DNA from: Streptomyces mexicanus | Lineage (GTDB): Bacteria; Actinomycetota; Actinomycetes; Streptomycetales; Streptomycetaceae | Assembly (NCBI RefSeq): GCF_902506575.1 | Contig: NZ_LR732544.1 | Coordinates: forward strand, 4,020,040-4,081,177 | Direction: 5' to 3' | DNA length: 61,138 nucleotides | In this document: positions 15,855-25,863 of the stretch, piece after piece | Position numbering within the stretch: the first letter of the stretch is position 1 | Layout: every line of letters begins with the position of its first letter | Notes under the pieces: generated by a model | Told to the model about the DNA's origin: nothing | The model's database searches: none | The model's input: the letters and a program-made list of their open reading frames with translations, nothing else | Program-made: the position numbers and the translations under genes

Positions 15855-16391
15855 ATGGAGATGCCGAGGAACGAACGGTCGCCGGAGAATCCGCAGATCC
15901 TGGTCGTGGGCCAGGACGGCATGGCGCTCGGCGGCGGGGACGACGAGTCCCGTGAGACCCCGGTGACGGAGCAGGTGGAGCAGCCTGCGAAGGTCATGCG
16001 CATCGGCAGCATGATCAAGCAGCTTCTCGAAGAGGTGCGCGCCGCTCCTCTGGACGAGGCCAGCCGGGTCCGGCTCAAGGAGATCCACGCCAGCTCGGTG
16101 AAGGAGCTGGAGGACGGGCTGGCGCCGGAGCTGGTCGAGGAACTGGAGCGGCTCTCCCTGCCGTTCACCGACGAGCAGACCCCCAGCGACGCGGAACTGC
16201 GGATCGCACAGGCCCAGTTGGTCGGCTGGCTGGAGGGCCTCTTCCACGGGATCCAGACGACCCTGTTCGCCCAGCAGATGGCGGCCCGCGCCCAGTTGGA
16301 GCAGATGCGCCGCGCGCTGCCGTCGGGCATCGCCCACGACGGCGGCGACGAACACCGCACCGGCGGCCGATCGGGCGGCCCGTACCTGTAG
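15855..16391 (+). CDS. bpa: Bacterial proteasome activator Bpa (PafE)
   Basis: A 178-residue protein of the DUF2587/Bpa family. The helical core (KVMRIGSMIKQLLEEVRAAP ... LVGWLEGLFHGIQTTLFAQQ ... LEQMRRALPSG) forms dodecameric rings that open the 20S proteasome gate without ATP. It ends in GPYL, the hydrophobic-Tyr-x type tail that docks on the proteasome alpha ring (GQYL in Mycobacterium). The N-terminal 40 residues are acidic and disordered. The start is either 15855 (MEMPRNE) or 15846 (MGRMEMP); no strong ribosome site decides. Proteasome genes are not in the window. Confidence 0.92.
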   Translation: MEMPRNERSPENPQILVVGQDGMALGGGDDESRETPVTEQVEQPAKVMRIGSMIKQLLEEVRAAPLDEASRVRLKEIHASSVKELEDGLAPELVEELERLSLPFTDEQTPSDAELRIAQAQLVGWLEGLFHGIQTTLFAQQMAARAQLEQMRRALPSGIAHDGGDEHRTGGRSGGPYL

Positions 16392-16430
16392 GACACGGGC
16401 CCGTGCGGGACGGGTCCGGGACAGGACACC

Positions 16431-16461
16431 GTGTGGGTGGCGCACAGCGCGCCACCCACAC
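16431..16461. terminator. Convergent terminator between bpa and a Ser/Thr kinase
   Basis: A perfect 13-bp stem, GTGTGGGTGGCGC paired with GCGCCACCCACAC, with the 5-nt loop ACAGC. It lies 40 bp after bpa. The rest of the 246-bp gap holds GC-rich repeats. Confidence 0.8.
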
Positions 16462-16540
16462 CGCTGCCTGAACCGCTGCCTCGCGCACATCACCGCCTGC
16501 CGCCCACCACTGCCTGCCGGCGCGGACGCAGGCGTTCCCC

Positions 16541-16658
16541 CGGCGGACCGCCCGCCTGCTCCGGAATCGCCCGTCTGCCCGGCGGATCGCGCGCCTGCTC
16601 CGATGGGTTGCCCGCCTGCTCCGGCGGGTTGCCCGTCCTACTCCGGCGGGTTGCCCGA
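16541..16658 (-). repeat. ~21-bp repeats re-copying the 3' end of a kinase gene
   Basis: Units of the form GGCGGGTTGCCCGCCTGCTCC recur about six times. Read on the minus strand, the kinase's final Gly-Asn-Pro-Pro-Glu codons and stop form one unit, and further units (GGGCAACCC, CGGAGCAG) follow the stop. This looks like slippage copies of the gene end. Confidence 0.7.
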
Positions 16659-18296
16659 CGAGATGTCGAACTGGATCTGCGGGGGGTTCTTCGGGTCGAA
16701 GTCCGTGTCGGCCGTCGGCGACTGCCGCATGACCGTGCCCTCACCGTAGGTGTTCTCGTCCACGGACCGCTTGGAGTAGGTCCATCCCGCGGCCTGCAGG
16801 CAGGCGAGCACCGAGTCCCAGTTCTTGAAGGTGAAGTCGGGCATCTGCACCATCTTGGGGTCGTTGAGCGACTCCTGCGGCTCGGTGCACTCCGACTTGT
16901 CGATGGTCTTCGACGGGTCCGGGCCGCGGTAGCCCGCCCGGTGGCCGGACGCCGACACGCTGGGGCTGCCGGTGCCCGATCCGCCCTTGGCGTCGTCCCC
17001 GCTGCCCCCGCTCATCAGCAGCGCGGTGATCAGACCGCCGACCGCGACGACGGCGACCACGGCCGACCCGATGACCACCGCCTTGCTGCTCCTGCCGCCC
17101 CCCGCGGAGCCGGAGGCCCCCGAGGCGGCGGGCGGTGGGGAGGGGACGTGGTACGCCGGTGCCTGCGGCGCCTGCTGCGGCGCGTACGCCGAGGGGCCCG
17201 GGTAGCCGCTCTGGTGCGGGTAGCCGTACGCCGGCGCGGGCGCCGACGGCGGCGGGGTGCCGTACGGCTGCTGCTGTGCCGGCGGGGCCGGCTGGTACGG
17301 CGTCTGCACGTGGCCCACGGGCGGCGGGGTGGCCTCGACCGGCGGGAAGACCGCGGAGCCCACGCCCGCGCCGCTCGGCGTCTGGGCACCCGGGACGATG
17401 CTGGGCGGGGCCGGCTGGAAGGAGGCGGCCACGCGCAGGCACTCGTCGCGCATGGCCACGGCGTTCGGGAAGCGTTCGTTGGGGTTCTTCTTCAGCGCGC
17501 GGGCGACCAGCGCGTCCACCGCCGGGGGCAGGGAGCGGTTGATCGAGGAGGGCGCCACCGGCTCCTCCTGCACATGCGCGTAGGCGATGGCCAGCGGCGA
17601 GTCCGCGTCGAACGGCAGCCGCCCGGTGACGAGCTGGAACAGCATGATGCCGACCGAGTACAGGTCGGAGCGCGCGTCCACGCCGCGGCCGAGGGCCTGC
17701 TCCGGGGAGAGGTACTGGGGGGTGCCGACCACCATGCCGGTCTGGGTCATCGACGTGACACCGGACTGCATGGCGCGGGCGATGCCGAAGTCCATGACCT
17801 TGACCACGCCGCGCTTGGTCATCATCACGTTGCCCGGCTTGATGTCGCGGTGGACCAGGCCCATCTCGTGGCTGATCTCCAGCGCCGCCAGCACGTCAGC
17901 AGTGATCTTCAGGGCCTTGTCGGCGGGCATCGCGCCGTACTGCTGGATGTCCGCCTCGAGCACCGAGCCCAGCGGGCGGCCCTCGATGTACTCCATGACG
18001 ATGTACGGCGTGGTCATGCCGTCCACGTCGTCCTCGCCGGTGTCGAAGACCGAGACGATGTTGGTGTGCGTGAGCTTCGCCACGGCCTGGGCCTCGCGGC
18101 GGAACCGCTCGCGGAAGGCCTGCTCCCGGCCCAGCTCGGTGTGGAGGGTCTTGATCGCGACCTGCCGGTCGAGCACGGAGTCGTAGGCGAGGTGCACCGA
18201 GGCCATGCCGCCCTGGCCGAGCACGTCGCGCAGCTGGTAGCGGCCACCGGCCAGCGCCCGCCCCGCGAACCGGCCCTGTGCGCCGTCCTGGCTCAT
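16638..18296 (-). CDS. Membrane Ser/Thr protein kinase with PASTA-like tail
   Basis: A 552-residue PknB-type kinase. The catalytic domain (about 20-285) has GQGGMASVHLAY, the ATP lysine at 49 (QVAIKTLH), the catalytic loop HRDIKPGN near 149 and DFGIAR. A Pro/Gln/Tyr-rich juxtamembrane linker (about 300-400) precedes one membrane helix at about 404-429. The outside part ends in a PASTA-like domain (about 490-552, VQMPDFTFKNWDSVLACLQAAGWTYS). It may sense muropeptides or other envelope signals. It is divergent from a related kinase at 18713, and its stop sits in a 21-bp repeat array. Confidence 0.9.
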   Translation of the reverse strand: MSQDGAQGRFAGRALAGGRYQLRDVLGQGGMASVHLAYDSVLDRQVAIKTLHTELGREQAFRERFRREAQAVAKLTHTNIVSVFDTGEDDVDGMTTPYIVMEYIEGRPLGSVLEADIQQYGAMPADKALKITADVLAALEISHEMGLVHRDIKPGNVMMTKRGVVKVMDFGIARAMQSGVTSMTQTGMVVGTPQYLSPEQALGRGVDARSDLYSVGIMLFQLVTGRLPFDADSPLAIAYAHVQEEPVAPSSINRSLPPAVDALVARALKKNPNERFPNAVAMRDECLRVAASFQPAPPSIVPGAQTPSGAGVGSAVFPPVEATPPPVGHVQTPYQPAPPAQQQPYGTPPPSAPAPAYGYPHQSGYPGPSAYAPQQAPQAPAYHVPSPPPAASGASGSAGGGRSSKAVVIGSAVVAVVAVGGLITALLMSGGSGDDAKGGSGTGSPSVSASGHRAGYRGPDPSKTIDKSECTEPQESLNDPKMVQMPDFTFKNWDSVLACLQAAGWTYSKRSVDENTYGEGTVMRQSPTADTDFDPKNPPQIQFDISSGNPPE

Positions 18297-18585
18297 CTTC
18301 TGCGTCCCCCATAGGCGCGCGCCGGGCCAGCGGCTGCGGTGCGGCTGCTGGGCTCGGGCGATCGGCTGTCCGTCGACCGGTTGCGGGACCGGACCTGACC
18401 TGACCGCCTGTCCGGATCTCGTTGATCGAATGTGTTATTCCCGGCCAAGTCTGCCCGAGGGCACTGACACGTCAAGTTCGGTGCCCGTTCCGTGACCGTA
18501 CGCGAAGGAAGCGTCGCGGAAGCGTTACAGCGGTCGTACGGCCGGTACACGGAATTTGCACGGGGACGGCCGCAGGAGGTTTGAT

Positions 18586-18654
18586 GACCGGTCCCGTCCT
18601 GGACCGGTTCCCGCAGTGAAGCTGGACCGGCGGCTCGCTCGGAACCTGTAGCGT
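18586..18654 (+). promoter_or_regulatory. GACCGG direct repeats and TAGCGT -10 upstream of the second kinase
   Basis: GACCGGT at 18586-18592 and 18602-18608 and GACCGG at 18625-18630 lie in the 416-bp divergent region, just before a TAGCGT hexamer at 18649-18654 that would start transcription about 50 nt before the kinase gene. The repeats may be regulator sites. The half of the region nearer the minus-strand kinase shows a less GC-rich stretch (18420-18550) but nothing I can name. Confidence 0.35.
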
Positions 18655-18712
18655 GGCCGACGGAGACCGTAACAACACCGCACACCGCGGGCACACATGA
18701 CGGCGAGGACTG

Positions 18713-20389
<1,677 letters not shown>

Positions 20390-20396
20390 TCACCCT

Positions 20397-20500
20397 CCCC
20401 GCGCGCGTGCGGGCCGATGAGGCTCCCCGCGCGCGGTCGGCCCGTCGAGCCACCACGCGCGCGTGCGGCCCGTCACGCCACCCCGCGCGCGTGCCGCACC
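20397..20500 (+). repeat. ~28-bp GC-rich tandem repeat after the kinase gene
   Basis: About four degenerate units of the form CCCCGCGCGCGTGCGGCCCGT-N7 follow the stop codon and fill most of the 138-bp convergent gap to the next gene. No terminator hairpin is clear. Confidence 0.6.
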
Positions 20501-20527
20501 GGAGGGCCGTGCCCCCGCCCGGAGCGA

Positions 20528-21571
20528 TCAGTCCGCGAACGCCCCGCACACCGCCTCGTACTCCCGTGTCCACCACACCACGAGCGCCGAGGCGGCCGGG
20601 AACTGCGGATCCGCGCGCCGGTCGCCGCGCTCGTAGTGCCAGCGCAGCATCCAGAAATCGTTCAGACGTTCCCACCACACGCGGTGCACGGCCGCGGCGA
20701 GTTCGGAGGGCGTGACGCCGGCCGCCCGCCGGTACGCACGCGCGTACGCCTTGATCTTCGGCAGGTCCAGGGTGCCCGCGGGCCGTACGAAGAAGATCGC
20801 GGCGGCGCGTACGGCCTCCTCCGCGCGCGGCTGGACCCCGAGCCGGTCCCAGTCGACGATCGCGGCGGGGGAGTCCCCCTTGTACAGCAGGTTGAACGGG
20901 TGGAAGTCGCCGTGCACCCAGCCCACCGGGCCACCGGGCGGAGGACGCCGGTCGGCGTGCTGCTCCAGCAGCGTGCGCCGCTCCAGCAGCCGGTGGCGGG
21001 CCAGCGCGTCGAACGCGTCGAAGGGGCGGTGGCGCCGGACCTGCCCCAGCAGATCGTCGATCAGGGAGAAGGTGTCGGCCGGATCGGCGCTCTCGACCGG
21101 ATGGGGGCTCGTGGCGGGCCGGGTGCGCGCCTTGGGCGGCATGACGCGCTCCAGGCAGGCGTGCACGGCGCCCAGCAGCGCTCCCAGGCGGGCGCACTGG
21201 CCGGTGGTGAGCTGGCCGCCGTGGCGGTGCCGGCCGTCGATCCAGGGGTACAGCGCGTAGGCGTGGCCGCCGACGACGGCGACGGTGCGTCCGTCGAGGC
21301 CGGGCAGCGCGGGTGCCACCGGGACGCCCAGGTCGGCCAGGCGCTGGGTGGCCCGGTGGCGGCGGGCGATGGCCGCGGGGTCGGCGGTGTCCGGGTCGAA
21401 GTGGTGCTTGAGGAAGTACCGGCCGCGCGTGGTGCACAGCCGGTAGCCGCGGTTGAGCAGTCCCTGGTCGACCGGCTCGCACGTGAGGGCGGACCCGGCG
21501 GCGTACTGGCGCAACAAGGCCCTCAAAGGGGGCGCATGGGGCACAGGGGGTGGTACACATGAGCGCGGCAC
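20528..21571 (-). CDS. Aminoglycoside-phosphotransferase-family kinase
   Basis: A 347-residue protein of the APH/choline-kinase fold. It has the Brenner-type catalytic motif HGDFHPFNLLYK near 219 and the metal-binding IVDWDRLG after it. The N-terminal lobe contains a lysine in RYFLKHHF. This family phosphorylates small molecules, sugars or antibiotics; nothing here points to resistance, and a metabolic or regulatory substrate is more likely. The GTG at 21571 is preferred because a TAGCAT -10 hexamer (21584-21579) ends 7 nt upstream. A GTG at 21544 is possible. It lies convergent to a Ser/Thr kinase and divergent from bkdF. Confidence 0.8.
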   Translation of the reverse strand: MPRSCVPPPVPHAPPLRALLRQYAAGSALTCEPVDQGLLNRGYRLCTTRGRYFLKHHFDPDTADPAAIARRHRATQRLADLGVPVAPALPGLDGRTVAVVGGHAYALYPWIDGRHRHGGQLTTGQCARLGALLGAVHACLERVMPPKARTRPATSPHPVESADPADTFSLIDDLLGQVRRHRPFDAFDALARHRLLERRTLLEQHADRRPPPGGPVGWVHGDFHPFNLLYKGDSPAAIVDWDRLGVQPRAEEAVRAAAIFFVRPAGTLDLPKIKAYARAYRRAAGVTPSELAAAVHRVWWERLNDFWMLRWHYERGDRRADPQFPAASALVVWWTREYEAVCGAFAD

Positions 21572-21844
21572 GCGGCAGATGCTAGGGCACGGAACAGGGC
21601 CGTGAGCTGGGGCTTGTCACACACAGTCGGCAGTGGTCGCTTTCGGTCACGGCAGGTCGCCGGGCGAGGGCGCGCGGACCCCGCGGACACGGCTCGCCGA
21701 CCCTCGGCCGGCCTCACCCGTCAAGACCAGTTCCGGCCGCTCGCGAACCCCTTCCCGAGGCAGGGGGGACCGGGATACCGTGCCGGTGTTCCGGCCCCCC
21801 GCAGGGCTGTGACCAGCGGCTGCACCGATCGACCGGCGAAGTAG

Positions 21845-21879
21845 TTGGACGTCCGAGCGAAAATACTTGGAAATCCAAG
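21845..21879. promoter_or_regulatory. Twin palindromes upstream of bkdF
   Basis: TTGGA-CG-TCCGA (21845-21856) and CTTGGA-AA-TCCAAG (21866-21879) are two versions of TTGGA-N2-TCCRA with centres 22 bp apart, two helical turns. They lie about 225-260 bp upstream of bkdF in the 531-bp region between the APH-like gene and bkdF. They could bind a regulator as a pair of dimers, for example an Lrp-type protein such as BkdR. Confidence 0.55.
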
Positions 21880-22023
21880 GAAACACGCAGGTCAGGAGGG
21901 GTTTCCCAGAAATGTGCAGCACTGGGTAACGTGGCTGCTGCAGGGCGCTCGCCGGGGCACCTGTCACGCCTGTTCCCGGCCGAGTGGCACCCACCCCGTG
22001 CCCGGTGGTCGAGAAGAGGTGAG

Positions 22024-22060
22024 CCTCCCCCACGCTCCAACGAGCAGGGGGATTCCCAGG
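22024..22060 (+). repeat. Degenerate dispersed hairpin repeat (CCCCCA-GCTC ... GAGCAGGGGGA)
   Basis: An imperfect palindrome with the core CCCCCACGCTCCAACGAGCAGGGGGA just upstream of bkdF (core written in full is 26 bp; only its ends are conserved). It matches the layout of the element at 30014-30059. Such intergenic hairpins are scattered in many Streptomyces genomes. Confidence 0.5.
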
Positions 22061-22102
22061 CCTACCGGCAACCCCGGGGGCCGGACCGACGGAGGAGCAC
22101 AC

Positions 22103-23332
22103 GTGACCGTGGAGAGGACTGCCGCGCGTACACCGCGACGCAGCGCCGGGAGCAAGGCCGGGACGACCGGCACCAAGGCAGCCGGCACCACCGGTACCAA
22201 GCGCACCACCCGCACGACCACCAAGAAGGGCTCCGGCACGGCGAGCGCCGCCGACCCTCAGTTGGTGCAGCTGCTGACCCCGGAGGGGCAGCGCGTCAAG
22301 AACGCCGAGTACGACCGCTACGTCGCCGGCATCACCCCGGAAGAGCTGCGCGGCCTGTACCGCGACATGGTGCTCACGCGCCGCTTCGACGCCGAGGCCA
22401 CCGCCCTGCAGCGCCAGGGCGAGCTGGGCCTGTGGGCCTCGCTGCTGGGCCAGGAGGCCGCCCAGATCGGCTCCGGCCGGGCCCTGAACGACGACGACTA
22501 CGTCTTCCCCACCTACCGCGAGCACGGCGTCGCCTGGTGCCGCGGGGTGGACCCGACGAACCTGCTCGGCATGTTCCGCGGTGTGAACAACGGCGGCTGG
22601 GACCCGAACAGCAACAACTTCCACCTGTACACGATCGTCATCGGCTCCCAGACGCTGCACGCCACCGGCTACGCCATGGGCGTCGCCAAGGACGGCGCCG
22701 ACTCCGCGGTCATCGCCTACTTCGGTGACGGCGCCTCCAGCCAGGGCGACGTGGCGGAGTCGTTCACCTTCTCCGCGGTCTACAACGCCCCGGTCGTCTT
22801 CTTCTGCCAGAACAACCAGTGGGCGATCTCCGAGCCGACCGAGAAGCAGACCCGCGTGCCGCTCTACCAGCGCGCGCAGGGCTACGGCTTCCCGGGCGTG
22901 CGCGTCGACGGCAACGACGTCCTGGCCTGCCTCGCCGTGACCAAGTGGGCCCTGGAGCGCGCCCGCGCCGGCGAGGGCCCCACCCTGGTCGAGGCGTACA
23001 CGTACCGCATGGGCGCCCACACCACCTCCGACGACCCCACCCGCTACCGGGGCGACGAGGAGCGCCTGGCCTGGGAGGCGAAGGACCCGATCCTGCGCCT
23101 TCGCCGCCACCTGGAGGCCGCACACCACGCGGACGAGGGATTCTTCGCGGAACTCGAGGCGGAGAGCGAAGCGTTGGGCAAACGAGTACGCGAAGCGGTC
23201 CGCGCCATGCCCGACCCGGACCACTTCGCCATCTTCGAGAACGTGTACGCGGACGGGCACGCGCTCGTCGACGAGGAGCGCGCCCAGTTCGCCGCCTACC
23301 AGGCGTCGTTCGCGGACGCAGAGGGGGTCTGA
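22103..23332 (+). CDS. bkdF: Branched-chain alpha-ketoacid dehydrogenase E1 alpha, set 2
   Basis: A 409-residue E1 alpha. The TPP motif FGDGASSQGDVAESFTF ... QNNQWAIS and the loop YRMGAHTTSDDPTRYR are intact. The first 45 residues are a Lys/Arg/Thr/Gly-rich low-complexity tail absent from BkdA. The GTG at 22103 has GGAGGAG 5 nt upstream. Length (about 406 in S. avermitilis BkdF, as I recall) supports assignment to the bkdFGH set, the set reported to matter most for avermectin starter units. It is separated from bkdABC by about 12 kb, as in S. avermitilis and S. coelicolor. Confidence 0.9.
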   Translation: MTVERTAARTPRRSAGSKAGTTGTKAAGTTGTKRTTRTTTKKGSGTASAADPQLVQLLTPEGQRVKNAEYDRYVAGITPEELRGLYRDMVLTRRFDAEATALQRQGELGLWASLLGQEAAQIGSGRALNDDDYVFPTYREHGVAWCRGVDPTNLLGMFRGVNNGGWDPNSNNFHLYTIVIGSQTLHATGYAMGVAKDGADSAVIAYFGDGASSQGDVAESFTFSAVYNAPVVFFCQNNQWAISEPTEKQTRVPLYQRAQGYGFPGVRVDGNDVLACLAVTKWALERARAGEGPTLVEAYTYRMGAHTTSDDPTRYRGDEERLAWEAKDPILRLRRHLEAAHHADEGFFAELEAESEALGKRVREAVRAMPDPDHFAIFENVYADGHALVDEERAQFAAYQASFADAEGV

Positions 23333-23334
23333 GC

Positions 23335-24315
23335 ATGGCTGCGGAGAAGATGGCCCTGGCCAAGGCGATCAACGAGTCGCTGCGCCGCGCCCTGGACGCG
23401 GACCCCAAGGTCCTGATCATGGGTGAGGACGTCGGCAAGCTGGGCGGCGTGTTCCGGGTGACGGACGGCCTGCAGAAGGACTTCGGCGACAGCCGCGTCA
23501 TCGACACCCCGCTCGCCGAGTCCGGCATCGTCGGCACGGCGATCGGCCTCGCGCTGCGCGGCTACCGCCCGGTGGTCGAGATCCAGTTCGACGGTTTCGT
23601 CTTCCCGGCGTACGACCAGATCGTCACGCAGCTGGCGAAGATGCACGCCCGCTCCCTGGGCAAGGTCAAGCTGCCGGTCGTCGTCCGCATCCCCTACGGC
23701 GGCGGCATCGGCGCGGTGGAGCACCACTCGGAGTCGCCGGAGGCCCTGTTCGCCCACGTGGCGGGCCTGAAGATCGTCTCTCCCTCCAACGCCTCGGACG
23801 CCTACTGGATGATGCAGCAGGCCATCCAGAGCGACGACCCGGTGATCTACTTCGAGCCCAAGCGGCGCTACTGGGACAAGGGCGAGGTCGACTTCGAGGC
23901 CATCCCCGCCCCGCTGCACAAGGCCCAGGTCGTCCGCGAGGGCACCGACGTGACCCTGGCGGCCTACGGCCCGATGGTGAAGCTGTGCCACGAGGTGGCC
24001 GCCGCGGCCGCCGAGGAGGGCAAGTCCCTGGAGGTCCTGGACCTGCGGTCGGTCTCCCCGATCGACTTCGACTCCGTGCAGGCCTCGGTGGAGAAGACCG
24101 GCCGCCTGGTCGTGGTGCACGAGGCCCCGGTGTTCTTCGGCTCCGGCGCGGAGATCGCCGCCCGGATCACCGAGCGCTGCTTCTACCACCTGGAGGCGCC
24201 GGTCCTGCGGGTCGGCGGCTACCACGCGCCGTATCCGCCGGCGCGCCTGGAGGAGGCCTACCTGCCGGACCTGGATCGCGTGCTCGACGCCGTCGACCGC
24301 TCGCTGGCGTACTGA
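23335..24315 (+). CDS. bkdG: Branched-chain alpha-ketoacid dehydrogenase E1 beta, set 2
   Basis: A 326-residue E1 beta subunit with IMGEDVGKLGGVFRVTDGLQ, DTPLAESGIVGTAIGLAL, RIPYGGGIGAVEHHSESPEA and a transketolase C-terminal domain (VTLAAYGPMVKLCHEVA ... VVVHEAPVFFGSGAEIAARI). It starts 2 nt after the bkdF stop behind GGGGG. It forms the alpha2beta2 decarboxylase with BkdF. Sequence is close to BkdB but a clear paralogue, not a recent copy. Confidence 0.9.
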   Translation: MAAEKMALAKAINESLRRALDADPKVLIMGEDVGKLGGVFRVTDGLQKDFGDSRVIDTPLAESGIVGTAIGLALRGYRPVVEIQFDGFVFPAYDQIVTQLAKMHARSLGKVKLPVVVRIPYGGGIGAVEHHSESPEALFAHVAGLKIVSPSNASDAYWMMQQAIQSDDPVIYFEPKRRYWDKGEVDFEAIPAPLHKAQVVREGTDVTLAAYGPMVKLCHEVAAAAAEEGKSLEVLDLRSVSPIDFDSVQASVEKTGRLVVVHEAPVFFGSGAEIAARITERCFYHLEAPVLRVGGYHAPYPPARLEEAYLPDLDRVLDAVDRSLAY

Positions 24316-24326
24316 GGGAGAGGTTC

Positions 24327-25796
24327 GTGACGACGATGACCGAAGCGTCCGTGGCATCGGTGCGCGAGTTCAAGATGCCGGATGTCGGTGAGGGCCTGAC
24401 CGAGGCCGAGATCCTCAAGTGGTACGTCCAGCCGGGGGACACCGTCACCGACGGCCAGGTGGTCTGCGAGGTCGAGACCGCCAAGGCCGCCGTGGAACTG
24501 CCGATCCCCTACGACGGCGTGGTCCGCGAGCTGCACTTCCCCGAGGGCACCACGGTGGACGTGGGCACGCCCATCATCGCGGTGGAGGTGGCGGGCGGCG
24601 CCCCGGCCGAGGTCCCGGCGCAGGCCCCGGCCGCCGAGCCGGAGCCGGCCGGGCAGGCCGAGGAGCCGAAGCCGCAGGGCCGCCAGCCGGTCCTGGTGGG
24701 CTACGGCGTGTCCACATCGGCCACCAAGCGCCGTCCCCGCAAGGGCGCCGCGGCCGAGCCCGAGCAGGCCGGCACGGCCCTCCAGACGGAACTGAACGGC
24801 CACGCCGCGCAGCCCGCGCCCGCCGTCGTCACCGATGCCGTCGGCACGGGCCGGCCGCTGGCCAAGCCGCCGGTGCGCAAGCTGGCCAAGGACCTGGGCG
24901 TGGACCTGGCGACGGTGGTCCCGTCCGGCCCGGACGGCATCATCACGCGCGAGGACGTGCACGCGGCGGTGGCGGCGAGGACGGCCGCCCCCGCAGCGCA
25001 GCCGGCCCAGGCACCCGTCGCCCCCGCACCCGCCGCCCCGGCGGCGGCCACCCCGGCACCCGCCGTCCCCGCGCCCGCCGTGACCTACGACGGCGCGCGC
25101 GAGACCCGCGTCCCCGTCAAGGGCGTGCGCAAGGCGACGGCGGCGGCGATGGTCGGCTCGGCGTTCACGGCCCCGCACGTCACGGAGTTCGTGACGGTGG
25201 ACGTGACGCGCACGATGAAGCTCGTCGAGGAGCTGAAGCAGGACAAGGAGTTCCAGGGGCTGCGGGTGAACCCGCTGCTGCTGATCGCCAAGGCCCTGCT
25301 GGTCGCCGTCAAGCGCAACCCCGACATCAACGCGTCCTGGGACGAGGCCAACCAGGAGATCGTGCTCAAGCACTACGTCAACCTGGGCATCGCCGCCGCC
25401 ACACCGCGCGGCCTGATCGTGCCGAACATCAAGGACGCCCACGCCAAGACGCTCCCGCAGCTCGCGGAGGCCCTCGGTGAGCTGGTGACCACCGCCCGCG
25501 AGGGCAGGACGTCCCCCGCCGCGATGCAGGGCGGCACGATCACCATCACCAACGTCGGCGTCTTCGGCGTCGACACGGGCACGCCGATCCTCAACCCCGG
25601 CGAGTCGGCGATCCTCGCGGTCGGCGCGATCAAGCTCCAGCCGTGGGTCCACAAGGGCAAGGTGAAGCCCCGCCAGGTCACCACCCTGGCGCTGAGCTTC
25701 GACCACCGCCTGGTCGACGGCGAACTGGGCTCCAAGGTCCTGGCGGACGTGGCCGCCATCCTGGAACAGCCCAAGCGGCTGATCACCTGGGCCTGA
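24327..25796 (+). CDS. bkdH: Branched-chain dehydrogenase E2 (dihydrolipoamide acyltransferase), set 2
   Basis: A 489-residue E2. The lipoyl domain (about 12-85) has CEVETAKAAVELP, a Pro/Ala/Glu linker follows, then the peripheral subunit-binding domain (VRKLAKDLGVDLATVVPSG), an Ala/Pro linker and the catalytic domain with SFDHRLVDGELG near residue 459. The GTG at 24327 follows GGGAGAGG; an ATG at 24336 is a possible alternative. It closes the bkdFGH operon, marked by the strong terminator at 25813. Confidence 0.9.
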   Translation: MTTMTEASVASVREFKMPDVGEGLTEAEILKWYVQPGDTVTDGQVVCEVETAKAAVELPIPYDGVVRELHFPEGTTVDVGTPIIAVEVAGGAPAEVPAQAPAAEPEPAGQAEEPKPQGRQPVLVGYGVSTSATKRRPRKGAAAEPEQAGTALQTELNGHAAQPAPAVVTDAVGTGRPLAKPPVRKLAKDLGVDLATVVPSGPDGIITREDVHAAVAARTAAPAAQPAQAPVAPAPAAPAAATPAPAVPAPAVTYDGARETRVPVKGVRKATAAAMVGSAFTAPHVTEFVTVDVTRTMKLVEELKQDKEFQGLRVNPLLLIAKALLVAVKRNPDINASWDEANQEIVLKHYVNLGIAAATPRGLIVPNIKDAHAKTLPQLAEALGELVTTAREGRTSPAAMQGGTITITNVGVFGVDTGTPILNPGESAILAVGAIKLQPWVHKGKVKPRQVTTLALSFDHRLVDGELGSKVLADVAAILEQPKRLITWA

Positions 25797-25812
25797 GCGC
25801 CGCAGACACCAC

Positions 25813-25848
25813 CGAAGGGCCTGCCACCGCGCGGTGGCAGGCCCTTCG
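25813..25848. terminator. Strong bidirectional terminator after bkdH
   Basis: An uninterrupted 36-bp perfect palindrome (two 18-bp arms, AAGGGCCTGCCACCGC and its complement inside). It ends transcription of bkdFGH and of the convergent carboxypeptidase gene, whose stop is 16 bp further on. Confidence 0.9.
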
Positions 25849-25863
25849 CTGTGTCGCTCGGCG

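Noticed and set aside
20528..21571. Aminoglycoside resistance gene
   Set aside because: Only the general APH fold is shared. The gene lies in core DNA with no resistance context.
21912..21929. Five-codon frame MCSTG upstream of bkdF with AGGAGGGG before it, resembling a cysteine leader peptide
   Set aside because: One Cys codon and no attenuator stem pairing seen; no reason for cysteine control of a branched-chain dehydrogenase. Likely chance.
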